Assembly: GCA_004297075.1 (NCBI GenBank) | Contig: SCVK01000305.1 | Span: 1-64,000 of the forward strand | Source: Chitinophagaceae bacterium | Lineage (GTDB): Bacteria > Bacteroidota > Bacteroidia > Chitinophagales > Chitinophagaceae | Length of the DNA stretch: 64,000 bases | Direction: 5' to 3' | Program-made: the position numbers and the translations under genes | Shown here: in pieces, positions 9,401 through 17,561 of the stretch | Position numbering within the stretch: the stretch's first letter is position 1 | How the letters are laid out: each line of letters begins with the position of its first letter | Notes under the pieces: model-generated | Seen by the model: only the letters and a program-made list of their open reading frames with translations | Databases searched by the model: none | Told to the model about the DNA's origin: nothing

Positions 9401-10058
9401 ATCGCCCGTCTTCAATTACACAGGAGTTGGCAATCCGCACCACACCACCCGTGGCAATTACCCTTTTATTAGTTTGTTCCAGAAAGGGTTTCACCATTTT
9501 CAGCAAAGCATCCTGCTCCAGGATACAGTCCACATCAATACAAACGAGATAATTATTGGAAGACACGTTAATGCCTACATTCAACGCATCCGCTTTACCT
9601 CCATTCTCTTTGTCTACCACAATGAGCTTGTTATAAATGCTATTCCTGCTTTTATAAATACCCCGTATGCATTTGGTGGGAATCTGCTCGTGCACAAAGA
9701 TATCCGTCTTCTCCAGGTCATACGCAGCAATCAGCCGCTCCAGCGAATCATCCTTACTGCCATCATTGATAATGATCACTTCCATATTGGCGTAATAGAT
9801 CGAAAGAAGCGAGCGTACATTCTCTACCACTGTTTTCCCTTCGTTATACGCAGGTGCGAGTATACTTACCGATGGGGCATGCACAGAACTGGCCAGTACC
9901 CGGTAATCGGTAAAACTGTTCTTCCACATATACCGGCGCGTTTCGCCGATAGAATACAAGCCGATCAGTATATACGACAATAACAGCAGGAAGGAATACA
10001 GGAATATCCCGTAGGTAAGAAAATTAAACAGAAAAGTGGATATACTATCCCAGTTCAT
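6453..10058 (-). CDS. Fusion of processive GT2 glycosyltransferase and LtaS/sulfatase-like enzyme
   Basis: A 1201-residue two-enzyme membrane protein. N-terminal half: TM at about 10-35, a cytosolic GT2 domain with D99 (IINDGS), GGKADALN at 153-160, D175/D177 (CIDVDC), E283-D284 and QRNRW at 326-330, then TM helices at about 352-415; this is the PgaC/cellulose-synthase arrangement. After a Pro-rich linker (about 475-510) come five TM helices (about 543-706) and an alkaline-phosphatase-fold domain with E812, candidate nucleophile T852 (GGRTFAALPS), W940, H972 and D1044-H1045 (TGDH), matching the lipoteichoic-acid-synthase pattern. Known: LtaS-type enzymes move phosphoglycerol or phosphoethanolamine. 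Inference: the protein makes a polysaccharide and decorates it outside the membrane. It overlaps the upstream HEAT-repeat gene by 4 bp (ATGA). The polymer and donor are unknown. Confidence 0.9.
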   Translation of the reverse strand: MNWDSISTFLFNFLTYGIFLYSFLLLLSYILIGLYSIGETRRYMWKNSFTDYRVLASSVHAPSVSILAPAYNEGKTVVENVRSLLSIYYANMEVIIINDGSKDDSLERLIAAYDLEKTDIFVHEQIPTKCIRGIYKSRNSIYNKLIVVDKENGGKADALNVGINVSSNNYLVCIDVDCILEQDALLKMVKPFLEQTNKRVIATGGVVRIANSCVIEDGRLIKVKLAEDYLPRIQILEYIRAFILGRMAWSRMNGLMLISGAFGAFDKEIAIKCGGYNHNTVGEDMELVVRMRRYMEERKEKYVVTYIPDPLCWTEAPATFKILGRQRNRWIRGTYETLLLHKRMFFNPSYGLLGMLSYPYWFFFELLAPIIEFSGIIFFVFFAWFGYIDWDFFFSFLVFIVCFGYLYSSFAILMEVLTFNQYKRRIDILRLLLTGMTEPFYYHPFVVWSAIKGYLDLIKKKKGWGEMTRQGFAQKKTVVTPQPAPALVQLTDAALTNTIPDPVTPPLPHEENKESVWIVQRTIIPAIIRAATFFTRSFRYYINHALVLLLLLLVARGYELVYELIKHGTPDLFGKVVLMGLAKDLVFFLQIGAFFYPVFALCYLLHKKLAQIVFIVLSVMLLLIQLLLSEYFITTLVPLGADLWGYSIADIRQTVGASGGVKPAMILLLLAMLSLLSTAFIYLPQRLKLRGLPLFIFFLAFILVLTTDGSKEITKWLPGKEHSNNISLNKSQHFFQASYEHFFPQAPEEDIYSDRYSGDYAISSADAKQFGYNYVDEKNYPFLHSIDSSKDVLSPYFIPAETPPNIVILLVEGLGRAFTNKGAYLGNFTPFIDSLSQHSLYWENMLSEGGRTFAALPSVLSSMPFARNGFSELGEEMPPHLSLLNLLKHNGYKTSFYYGGDSHFDNMDIFLKKNAIDELNDEKNFPQGYTKMPAQNGFSWGYGDKELFRRFLNTQKVTGQPYFSLVLTVSTHSPFQINEQERYLARVENRMIELGMSETQKKESRRYNKQYASILYTDDAVRDFMDQYKRRPDFANTVFFITGDHRMPEIPMSTKIDRYHVPLLVYSPRLARVAKISSVSTHFDIAPSLLAWLKKSYHLQLPDTVAWMGSGLDTVRQFRNIHAYPIMQTKTDLIDFVMGDHLLNGNDLYTISSNMDLEPDGNEAKKNELRAAFNRFKEKNERFLKSRKVVPDSLLRKYLPR

Positions 10059-11134
10059 GAGGCCGTTTTTATATGTCGGTAAATCCGCTCAAATGGTTCC
10101 GGTTGCAGGAGGCTTCTTTTTTCTATCACCGCCATCCCGCTATCCGAGATCGCCACCAGTACAAGGGCGGCTTTCAGTTTAATAGTGTCGTTTTCGTCAT
10201 CCAGTAAACTCTCTATAAAATTCGCATCTGCCTCTGTTGCCAACGAGCGCATTGCATCCAGTATATAGAGGCGGTTGATCAAAGATTCTTTGTTGAAATA
10301 ACCGAGCAATATATTAGGCGTTTCCTCATCGGCCAGTCTTACCAGTGTTTTCAACGCCTGTGTACGAACCTGGTTATCTGCATGCACCAAACATTGTATC
10401 ACATCATGCCGAACAGCAAATACCTGGTATTCATCGGCCAGTTTCAGCGCAAACACCACTACCGTAGTATTGGCAGCATGCAGCCAGGCAGGAATTTTGT
10501 CTGAGAGATCTTCTTTCTTCGGGTATAAACGTAACTGCTCCAGCAATTTCAACTGTTGCCATTCAGTCAGCGGGTAAGAGATCACATCCAGAAAACGAAG
10601 ACCGGGAAATCCCGTTAAATGAATCACACCCGTCTGTGCTTCCATCCGCACAAATTCATTGGTGCTGTTGGTGTTCTTATAAATCGTTTTCAGAATATCC
10701 TGCTGCTCCATCAGGTACAGCTCCTGTATACCCCTGGCTTTAATATGCCATCGGGTGGTATTACGCAGTTTGGCCAGCGAATCTTCTTTAAAGCCCAGCG
10801 CAACATACAGGGAAACGATATTATCCGTAACCCCACCCGAAAAATTTTTCTTACAGGAAATGAGCTCATTGATCGCAAACTGACGGGCATGTTTATTAAT
10901 GAGAATACGTTTGAAATTTCGGATCATGGTGGGCGTATCCACATCTTCTTCCATGATCACCTGTGTGATCCATTCTTCAATATATTTCCGGATACGCTGG
11001 GTATAAAAGAAATTACGTTTCTGGTTAAAGAGGTAAGCATATATCCCCACTACTACTATTGCAATGCCAATAGACAGAATCTCTGCGCCTTTTAACAACA
11101 TACTGGGCGACATATACTTTTCTATCGTATCCAT
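10055..11134 (-). CDS. Membrane-anchored HEAT-repeat protein
   Basis: N-terminal TM helix followed by a basic, mostly helical domain of about 300 residues with HEAT-like repeats (for example VIQCLVHADNQVRTQALKTLVRLAD and the similar block after it). HEAT repeats are protein-binding scaffolds with no catalytic activity of their own. The stop codon overlaps the start of the GT2-LtaS fusion gene (ATGA), so the two are very probably co-translated. I prefer the ATG giving MDTIEKYMS; an in-frame ATG 69 bp upstream would add a segment that does not look like an N-terminus. Inference: a cytosolic scaffold that organises or regulates the synthase, possibly the contact for the free receiver protein of this locus. 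Confidence 0.82.
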   Translation of the reverse strand: MDTIEKYMSPSMLLKGAEILSIGIAIVVVGIYAYLFNQKRNFFYTQRIRKYIEEWITQVIMEEDVDTPTMIRNFKRILINKHARQFAINELISCKKNFSGGVTDNIVSLYVALGFKEDSLAKLRNTTRWHIKARGIQELYLMEQQDILKTIYKNTNSTNEFVRMEAQTGVIHLTGFPGLRFLDVISYPLTEWQQLKLLEQLRLYPKKEDLSDKIPAWLHAANTTVVVFALKLADEYQVFAVRHDVIQCLVHADNQVRTQALKTLVRLADEETPNILLGYFNKESLINRLYILDAMRSLATEADANFIESLLDDENDTIKLKAALVLVAISDSGMAVIEKRSLLQPEPFERIYRHIKTAS

Positions 11135-11332
11135 TACGGCAGACCGTAACAGGCAGCTCTCCGGTATAAAAGAAAGATATGTTGTAGGGAGGTTCCAGAC
11201 CATTTCAGCTATCAGCAGTCAGAATTGCCGGTGCTTTAAAGTTAGGTTAAACCATGTGATTTTGGTTGATTTCTTATCGTCAGGGAGAACTTTTCGCTGC
11301 GCAGATAACTATTCACATTTACCGGCCGGCAG

Positions 11333-11363
11333 TTTGAAAATCGTTCTATCTGGAGTAGGTTTG
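11333..11363 (+). promoter_or_regulatory. Bacteroidota-type promoter before the kdnB-like gene
   Basis: TTTG at 11333-11336 and TAGGTTTG at 11356-11363 with a 19-bp spacer match the Bacteroidota sigma consensus TTTG-N19-TAnnTTTG. It would give a leader of about 60 nt. This lies in the 227-bp divergent gap between the HEAT-repeat gene and the kdnB-like gene; I found no equally good match for the opposite direction. Confidence 0.6.
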
Positions 11364-11430
11364 CAAGTAGATACAGATTCTCAAAAAAAGACAGTTGCTG
11401 ACAGCGCCCCTGTCTGTAAAATAATCAACT

Positions 11431-12504
11431 ATGCAATTCCGGAATTTTAAGATGGTCAGTTATGTGGTGTATGGCCGAGGCAGCTTTAACCAGTTAGATG
11501 AGATCCTGGCACCCCAGCGAAAAGGAAACGCTCCCATGATTTTTCTGGTGGATCATTTTTTTGAAAACAAACCCCTTGTTAACCGCATCCCACTGCGCGG
11601 AAAAGATAAAATTGTATTCGTAGATGTTACCTACGAACCCAAAACCACACAGGTTGATGCACTGGCCCAGCTGTTGAAGAACGAGTTCGGTACCATCAGC
11701 GGTGTCATCGGTATTGGTGGCGGCTCGGCCATGGACCTGGCCAAAGCCGTTTCATTGATGATGACCAACCCCGGCTCTTCTGCCGACTACCAGGGATGGG
11801 ACCTTGTAAAACAGCCCGGTGTTTACAAAGCCGGTATACCCACCTTAAGCGGTACCGGCGCCGAAGTGAGCCGCACCACTGTATTAACCGGCCCTACCCG
11901 CAAACTGGGTATGAACAGTGATTTTACCCCTTTCGACCAGATCGTACTCGACCCCGAATTAACCAAAAATGCCCCCGTAAACCAGCGTTTTTACACGGGT
12001 ATGGATTGTTATATCCACTGTATCGAAAGCCTGGAAGGCACATTCCTGAACGAGTTCAGCAAAAGTTACGGCGAAAAAGCCCTGCAGTTATGCCAGAAAG
12101 TGTTTGTAGAAAAAGACCATTGGGATGATGCCTGCGATGACCAGCTGATGATGGCTTCTTATGCCGGAGGTATGAGCATCGCCTATTCGCAGGTGGGCGT
12201 GGCGCATGCGGTAAGTTACGGACTGAGTTACCTGCTCGGCACCAAACACGGCATTGGTAACTGTATTGTGATGAACCACCTCGAAGAATATTATCCCGCC
12301 GGCGTAAAGGAATTCAAATACATGGTGGAAAAAAACAAGATCGAGATCCCACAGGGCATCTGTAAAGGTTTGTCGGAGGAGGATTTTGATAAAATGATGA
12401 ACGTATCCCTCGGCATGAAACCCCTCTGGGAGAATGCCCTTGGCAAAGACTGGGAAAAGATCATGACCCGCGAAAAACTAAGAGCCCTCTACGCTAAACT
12501 GTAA
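11431..12504 (+). CDS. kdnB: Iron-containing alcohol dehydrogenase, KdnB-type Kdo 8-oxidase
   Basis: Group III metal-dependent alcohol dehydrogenase. Seen: nucleotide-binding GIGGGSAMDLAKAVSLM, GTGAEVSRT, and the metal ligands in DCYIHCIESLEGTF (D and H four apart) plus the two His of AHAVSYGLSYLLGTKHG. The segments YQGWDL, DCYIHCIESLEGTFLNEFSK and the start MxFxNFK closely recall Shewanella KdnB, which oxidises C8 of Kdo so that the aminotransferase KdnA can make 8-amino-Kdo for lipopolysaccharide. No aminotransferase is encoded nearby, so KdnA must be elsewhere or the product differs. It sits divergent from the envelope-polymer locus. Family is secure; the exact substrate is inferred from remembered similarity. 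Confidence 0.85.
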   Translation: MQFRNFKMVSYVVYGRGSFNQLDEILAPQRKGNAPMIFLVDHFFENKPLVNRIPLRGKDKIVFVDVTYEPKTTQVDALAQLLKNEFGTISGVIGIGGGSAMDLAKAVSLMMTNPGSSADYQGWDLVKQPGVYKAGIPTLSGTGAEVSRTTVLTGPTRKLGMNSDFTPFDQIVLDPELTKNAPVNQRFYTGMDCYIHCIESLEGTFLNEFSKSYGEKALQLCQKVFVEKDHWDDACDDQLMMASYAGGMSIAYSQVGVAHAVSYGLSYLLGTKHGIGNCIVMNHLEEYYPAGVKEFKYMVEKNKIEIPQGICKGLSEEDFDKMMNVSLGMKPLWENALGKDWEKIMTREKLRALYAKL

Positions 12505-12507
12505 GAA

Positions 12508-12574
12508 TGCGCAACGCCGAACGCCTAACGCTAAACGCTTTTTTCTTGCGTTCCGCGTTAGGCGTTTTGCGTTC
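12508..12574. repeat. Imperfect inverted repeat built of AACGC words
   Basis: Two arms of about 27 nt on either side of a T-rich loop, made from variants of GAACGCCTAACGC and its complement (shared core GCCTAACGC/GCGTTAGGC). It can fold into a long hairpin just after the kdnB-like stop codon and may end transcription. Similar AACGC words recur near 24230-24255 and 31420. Confidence 0.5.
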
Positions 12575-12640
12575 AGCCTCATCTCCCTCTTGCATTATTC
12601 AGAACCAATGTGTAGCTTGTGAGAAACAAAAATCTCACAC

Positions 12641-13141
12641 ATGAAAAAACTATGCTTTGTTTTGTTTTCTGCCTTTCTCTTTGCTTCCTGCGGCGATTCG
12701 GCCGGAACCAAAGAAGCCCTGGCCACTGCTTTTAACCTGGATTCTGTTAAAGCAGACATTGATGCCAACAATGCGGCATTTGTAGCAGCCATGAAAAAGG
12801 GAGACTCCGTTGCTGTAGCCGCCTCTTATACCAAAGATGCTTGTATGTTGCCGGCTAATATGCCTAAGTCCTGCGGCACACAGGCAATTATCTCCCTGTT
12901 CAATGGCTTGTACCAGATGGGTATTCAGAACCTGACACTTACTGTAACAGAAATAATCGGTAATGCCGATCTGGTTTCTGAAGAAGGCACTTACGAGATG
13001 TTCACCAACGAAGGGGCTTCTATGGAAAAAGGTAAATATATTGTTACCTGGAAAAAAGAAGATGGTAAATGGAAAAAATACCGCGATATCTTCAACAGCG
13101 ATATGCCTGCGCCACCACCGCCGCCGATGGTCAAAAAATAA
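12641..13141 (+). CDS. SnoaL/DUF4440-like lipoprotein
   Basis: Lipoprotein with signal peptide and lipobox LFASC (acylated Cys at residue 17). The mature part of about 150 residues has the cone-shaped NTF2/SnoaL pattern: an N-terminal helix (SVKADIDANNAAFVAAMKKGD), YTKDACMLP, and the closing strand KWKKYRDIFNSD. This fits the DUF4440 group, which have a ligand pocket but mostly unknown function. The tail ends in a short Pro-rich run (APPPPPMVKK). It is followed by a clear terminator and seems monocistronic. No catalytic residues can be assigned. Confidence 0.8.
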   Translation: MKKLCFVLFSAFLFASCGDSAGTKEALATAFNLDSVKADIDANNAAFVAAMKKGDSVAVAASYTKDACMLPANMPKSCGTQAIISLFNGLYQMGIQNLTLTVTEIIGNADLVSEEGTYEMFTNEGASMEKGKYIVTWKKEDGKWKKYRDIFNSDMPAPPPPPMVKK

Positions 13142-13157
13142 AAATACCATTCCTGCC

Positions 13158-13192
13158 AGAGCCTTTGTGAACCATCACAAAGGCTCTTTTTC
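13158..13192 (+). terminator. Rho-independent terminator after the DUF4440-like lipoprotein gene
   Basis: Perfect 13-bp stem AGAGCCTTTGTGA/TCACAAAGGCTCT with a 4-nt loop, followed by a T-rich tail. Confidence 0.9.
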
Positions 13193-13266
13193 TAGCGATC
13201 GTTCTTCTCTGCGAAAACCGATCACACAAAAAAGTGTTGAAAATCGTTTCTGATTATCTTAGTACC

Positions 13267-13710
13267 ATGAAATACTTCTTCTACCTCCTGCCCGCACTGG
13301 CGGGTTTAACCATTACCACGCAGGCCGGGGTAAACAGCCAGTTACGCTTTGCCGTTAACAATCCCTGGGTGGCCGCCTTCATTTCTTTTCTCGTAGGTAC
13401 ACTGCTGTTGGGATTGATCATTGTTACCACCAAACAACCCGTTCCCTCTTTGTCAGAGCTGAAGAACATTGAACTCTATAAATATAGTGGCGGTGTGCTG
13501 GGAGCCTTTTTTGTAACGGCCATCATCTATGCCGTACCCCGCCTCGGATCGGCCAATGTATTTGCCATGGTAATTGCCGGACAGTTCATCGTGGCATTAT
13601 TGTATGATCATCTGGGCATACTGGGTTTTCCGCAAAACCAGATCAGCTGGGTAAAAGTATTCGGGGTTGTGTTGCTCGTAACGGGTGCCTACCTCGTTGT
13701 AAAAAAATAG
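13267..13710 (+). CDS. YdcZ-like (DUF606) DMT-superfamily membrane protein
   Basis: A small inner-membrane protein of about 147 residues with five predicted helices, no signal peptide and the typical opening with early Gln/Asn (ITTQAGVNSQLR). The pattern, including GGVLGAFFVTAI and LGSANVFAMVIAGQ, fits the YdcZ/DUF606 half-size transporters of the drug/metabolite superfamily, which probably work as dimers. Substrate unknown. I chose the ATG giving MKYFFYLLPALAG; a TTG 33 bp upstream keeps the frame but adds a poor N-terminus. A strong terminator follows immediately. Confidence 0.85.
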   Translation: MKYFFYLLPALAGLTITTQAGVNSQLRFAVNNPWVAAFISFLVGTLLLGLIIVTTKQPVPSLSELKNIELYKYSGGVLGAFFVTAIIYAVPRLGSANVFAMVIAGQFIVALLYDHLGILGFPQNQISWVKVFGVVLLVTGAYLVVKK

Positions 13711-13712
13711 CG

Positions 13713-13748
13713 AACCGCCACAGTAATTACTGTGGCGGTTTTTTTTCT
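13713..13748 (+). terminator. Rho-independent terminator after the YdcZ-like gene
   Basis: Perfect stem AACCGCCACAGTA/TACTGTGGCGGTT closing on a 2-nt centre, followed by eight T. Confidence 0.93.
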
Positions 13749-13798
13749 GTCTGCGAATACTGTAATTTAACAGCCTCCCTAACCAACTTTTCCCTCTC

Positions 13799-16700
13799 AT
13801 GAAAAAACTAACTGCCCTGTTTCTTTGCCTTACTGCATTTGTATTGGCCGAAGCACAACCTTTTTCTCCATCCCTATTTAACAGCATGCAATGGCGCATG
13901 ATTGGTCCACACCGCGGTGGCCGTACCGTAGGTGCCGTTGGTGTGCCCACGCAACCCAGTGTATTTTATATTGGTGTCAATAACGGTGGCGTATGGAAAA
14001 CCAACGACTATGGCCGCACCTGGAAACCCATTTTCGACCAGATGGGTACCGGATCGGTAGGTGATATCGCTGTTGCTGAATCCAATCCCAACGTAGTATA
14101 TGTAGGTTGCGGAGAAGGCATTCAACGACCCGATCTGTCTGTAGGCGATGGGGTGTATAAATCAACCGATGCCGGTAAGACCTGGAAAAACATGGGACTG
14201 AAAGATGGCCAGCAGATCGGTGGCATCGTCATAGATCCCAAAAATGAAAACCGTGTTTTTGTAGCGGTACTGGGGCATCCCTACGGACCCAATACCGAAC
14301 GCGGTGTATACAGAAGCCTCGATGGTGGTAATACCTGGGAGCGTGTATTGTATAAAGATGAGAATACCGGTGCCGTACAGATCAGCTTCGATCCCAATAA
14401 TTCAGATATTTTGTATGCAGACCTCTGGGCGGGCAGACAGGGCCCCTGGGAGAATGGACAGTGGAACGGACCCGAAAGCGGCCTTTATAAATCTACCGAC
14501 GGTGGTAAAACATGGAAACACTTAACCAAGGGATTACCTACCCCTGCACAGGGATTGGGCCGTATCGGTTTTGGCATTGCACCTACTAACAGCAACCGCT
14601 TATACGCAACCGTAGATGCGGGCAGGTATGGCGGCATCTACCGCAGCGATGATGCGGGCGAAAGCTGGCAGCTGATGAGCAGCGATGGCCGCTACTGGGG
14701 CAGGGGCAGCGATTTTGCCGAAGTAAAAGTAGACCCCACCAATGCCGATATCGTGTACAGCGCCAACGTGGTTACCTGGAAATCCGTTGACGGGGCCAAA
14801 ACCTGGACCGGTTTCCGGGGTGCACCGGGTGGAGATGATTATCACCGTATCTGGATCAACCCGCTCAACCCAAAGATCATGCTTATTGCCCTGGACCAGG
14901 GTGGTATTGTAACGGTGAACGGTGGCGAAACCTTTTCTTCTTTTTACAACCAGCCAACGGCGCAGTTCTATCATGTGAGCACCGATAACCAGTTTCCCTA
15001 CAATGTATATGGCGGACAACAGGAGAGTGGTTCGGTGGGCATTACTTCGCGGGGTAACGACGGACAGATCAGTTTCCGCGACTGGCACCCGGTGGGCGTG
15101 GAGGAATATGGATATGTGGCGCCTGATCCGCTGGATCCGAATATTATTTATGGCGGTAAGATCACGAAATATGACAAACGCACCGGCCAGGTACAGAATA
15201 TTGCACCCGAAGCGGTACGCAGTGGTAAATACCGTTTTGTAAGAACCGCACCCGTGCTCTTCTCGCCCATCGATCCCAAAACCTTATACTTTGCCGGTAA
15301 TGTGATCTTTAAAACCCGTGATGGTGGTAACAGCTGGCAAACCATCAGTCCCGATCTTACCCGCGAAAGCTGGGACGTTCCGGCCAGTGTGGGTATTTAC
15401 ACCAGTGAAGACATGAAGAAGATGCCGAGACGTGGTGTGGTGTATACGGTGGCACCATCCTACCAGGACATCAACACCATCTGGGCCGGAACCGATGATG
15501 GTTATATACAGGTTACCCGTGATGGCGGTAAAAACTGGAAAAATGTAACACCACCCGAAATCACTTCCTGGAGTAAGATCTCTTTGATGGATGCAGGGCA
15601 TTTTGATAACAATACCGTGTATGCAGCTGTAAACCGGATCCGTTGCGATGATATGCAGCCTTATGCTTACAAAACACACGATGGTGGTAAAACCTGGCAA
15701 CGCATCACCAACGGGTTACCTGCCAACGAACCTATTAATGTAGTACGTGAAGATCCTAAACGAAAGGGATTATTGTATGCCGGTTCTGAAAATGCCGTGT
15801 ATGTGTCTTTTGATGATGGGGAACACTGGCAATCGCTGCGCCTGAATATGCCCGCCACTTCTATCCGCGATCTCGTGATCAAAGATGATGATCTCGTTCT
15901 CGGCACCCATGGCCGTGGTTTCTGGATCATGGATGATATTACACCGCTGCGACAGATCAGCGCTAACCTTGCCGCCGAAAAAGCCTTGCTATATAAACCA
16001 CAGACCGCCATCCGCGTTCGGTGGAACATGAATACGGACACGCCGATACCGCAGGAAGAACCCGGCGGACAAAACCCACCCGATGGTGCCATCATCAACT
16101 ATTATCTCGCAGAAAAAGCGCAGGGCGAAGTAAGCCTGGAGATTGTTGATGCTGCGGGTAAATCTGTACGCAGATATAGCAGCCTCGATAAACCTTATGA
16201 GATCCCTGAAGTGAATATTCCTTTGTACTGGATCCGTCCGCAACAGATCCTGTCAGCTGAAGCTGGTTCACACCGTTTTTTGTGGGACATGCATTATACG
16301 CCCATTGATGAACCGGTATCTTTCCCAATGACGGCGATTTATCAGAACACAGCTCCTGAAAAAAATTCGCCCTGGGTGTTGCCGGGAACCTACACCGTGA
16401 AGTTGACGGTGAATGGAAAAACATTTACCCAACCATTGACCGTAAAAATGGATCCGCGTGTTACAACCAGTATCGCCGGCCTGCAGCAGCAACACCGTTT
16501 ATCGGTAACCTGTTACGAAGGCAGACTGGCCGCCCGCAAAGCCAAAGAAGAAATCAGCTTAGCAGGTAAACAACTGAAGGACCTGCTGAACAAAGCCGGC
16601 ACCAACAAAGAAACCATCACTAAACTGGAACAGGAACTGGCAGCACTCGAAGGTGTTTCCCGAGGCAGAAGAGGTGGCGGCGGACCGGTAGCCACTTTCG

Positions 16701-16867
16701 GCAGTGCCGAATCCGGCTTTGCTTCTTTACTGGCCATGTTGAACGAAACAGACATGCCGCCTACCACACAAATGGTAAGCGGGGTAAGTCAGGTACAGGC
16801 GCAGTTAAAAGAACTGCAGGGCAAATGGAACGAACTAAACAAGCAAATCACCGCTTTACAGAAATAA
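13799..16867 (+). CDS. Secreted VPS10/BNR-repeat protein (glycosyl-hydrolase-like beta-propeller)
   Basis: Secreted protein with a signal peptide (cleavage near LAEAQ) and at least nine Asp-box motifs (S/T-x-D-x-G-x-T/S-W), such as STDAGKTW, SLDGGNTW, TRDGGNSW and SFDDGEHW, spread over residues of about 60-690. These mark a sortilin/VPS10-like multi-bladed propeller. After it comes a beta-rich segment (about 740-900) and a helical tail with a Gly-Arg-rich stretch. Proteins like this are common in Bacteroidota and often annotated as glycosyl hydrolases, but no catalytic residues can be pointed to, so a binding or scaffold role is possible. It stands alone between two terminators. Confidence 0.88.
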   Translation: MKKLTALFLCLTAFVLAEAQPFSPSLFNSMQWRMIGPHRGGRTVGAVGVPTQPSVFYIGVNNGGVWKTNDYGRTWKPIFDQMGTGSVGDIAVAESNPNVVYVGCGEGIQRPDLSVGDGVYKSTDAGKTWKNMGLKDGQQIGGIVIDPKNENRVFVAVLGHPYGPNTERGVYRSLDGGNTWERVLYKDENTGAVQISFDPNNSDILYADLWAGRQGPWENGQWNGPESGLYKSTDGGKTWKHLTKGLPTPAQGLGRIGFGIAPTNSNRLYATVDAGRYGGIYRSDDAGESWQLMSSDGRYWGRGSDFAEVKVDPTNADIVYSANVVTWKSVDGAKTWTGFRGAPGGDDYHRIWINPLNPKIMLIALDQGGIVTVNGGETFSSFYNQPTAQFYHVSTDNQFPYNVYGGQQESGSVGITSRGNDGQISFRDWHPVGVEEYGYVAPDPLDPNIIYGGKITKYDKRTGQVQNIAPEAVRSGKYRFVRTAPVLFSPIDPKTLYFAGNVIFKTRDGGNSWQTISPDLTRESWDVPASVGIYTSEDMKKMPRRGVVYTVAPSYQDINTIWAGTDDGYIQVTRDGGKNWKNVTPPEITSWSKISLMDAGHFDNNTVYAAVNRIRCDDMQPYAYKTHDGGKTWQRITNGLPANEPINVVREDPKRKGLLYAGSENAVYVSFDDGEHWQSLRLNMPATSIRDLVIKDDDLVLGTHGRGFWIMDDITPLRQISANLAAEKALLYKPQTAIRVRWNMNTDTPIPQEEPGGQNPPDGAIINYYLAEKAQGEVSLEIVDAAGKSVRRYSSLDKPYEIPEVNIPLYWIRPQQILSAEAGSHRFLWDMHYTPIDEPVSFPMTAIYQNTAPEKNSPWVLPGTYTVKLTVNGKTFTQPLTVKMDPRVTTSIAGLQQQHRLSVTCYEGRLAARKAKEEISLAGKQLKDLLNKAGTNKETITKLEQELAALEGVSRGRRGGGGPVATFGSAESGFASLLAMLNETDMPPTTQMVSGVSQVQAQLKELQGKWNELNKQITALQK

Positions 16868-16902
16868 TGTATCCGCTGCCATAGGGCAGTCAGAAGAAAA
16901 TA

Positions 16903-16938
16903 AAAAAGAAATCTCCACCAAACGGAGATTTCTTTTTT
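16903..16938 (+). terminator. Rho-independent terminator after the BNR-repeat gene
   Basis: Stem GAAATCTCC/GGAGATTTC with a 7-nt loop, A-run before and T-run after, so it could work on both strands. Confidence 0.9.
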
Positions 16939-17015
16939 ATTTTACCTCACTGATATTGGTCGCCAGACCAACATCCATCACCAACACTTCTCATTCACAA
17001 CAACAATATCTCACT

Positions 17016-17462
17016 ATGGAAACCATCGAACTACTCAAAACAACCCGTGATAAAACATTAGCTTTTTACGATCTGCCCGAATCGGAGTTGGCTAAAACCT
17101 ATGGCCCCGGTAAATGGTCCATCCGCCAGATCCTGAACCATCTCGCCGATACAGAGATCGTATTGAATGAAAGGATCCGCAGGGCCATTGCAGAACTGCA
17201 TCCCTTTGTGGTGGTGTTTGACCAGGAACGCTGGAGTGAGCAACTGGATTACAATACCTATCCATTGGCCATCAGCAAAGCTGTTTTTGCCGCTGTCAGA
17301 ACTTCGATTATTTATCTTGCTGAAAAACACTATGCGGGTTCGGAACAGAAAACATTTTTTCATACCGCCGCCGGTATCCGCACATTACAACAGGAATTTG
17401 ATAAAGTAGCGCAGCATAATTTTGATCATATCAAACAGATAGAGATCGCGCTGGCATCCTGA
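17016..17462 (+). CDS. DinB-family protein
   Basis: Four-helix-bundle protein of 148 residues. The DinB metal triad is visible: His in ILNHLADTE (about residue 42) and two His in the last helix (QHNFDHIKQIE). KTYGPGKWSIRQILNHL is the usual entry to the fold. Members include metal-dependent thiol transferases and stress-induced proteins of unknown activity. The ATG giving METIELLKTT was chosen; the frame stays open 60 bp upstream from a GTG, but that stretch looks non-coding. No operon partner is evident. Confidence 0.85.
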   Translation: METIELLKTTRDKTLAFYDLPESELAKTYGPGKWSIRQILNHLADTEIVLNERIRRAIAELHPFVVVFDQERWSEQLDYNTYPLAISKAVFAAVRTSIIYLAEKHYAGSEQKTFFHTAAGIRTLQQEFDKVAQHNFDHIKQIEIALAS

Positions 17463-17561
17463 TGTAGGTTAACTTCGGCTTAAGGCCCTGATATTGTATT
17501 CTTGTATAAAGATTTTAAGAACTCCCTGAAGGACTATGTTTGTGGTTTAACTTCATACCCT

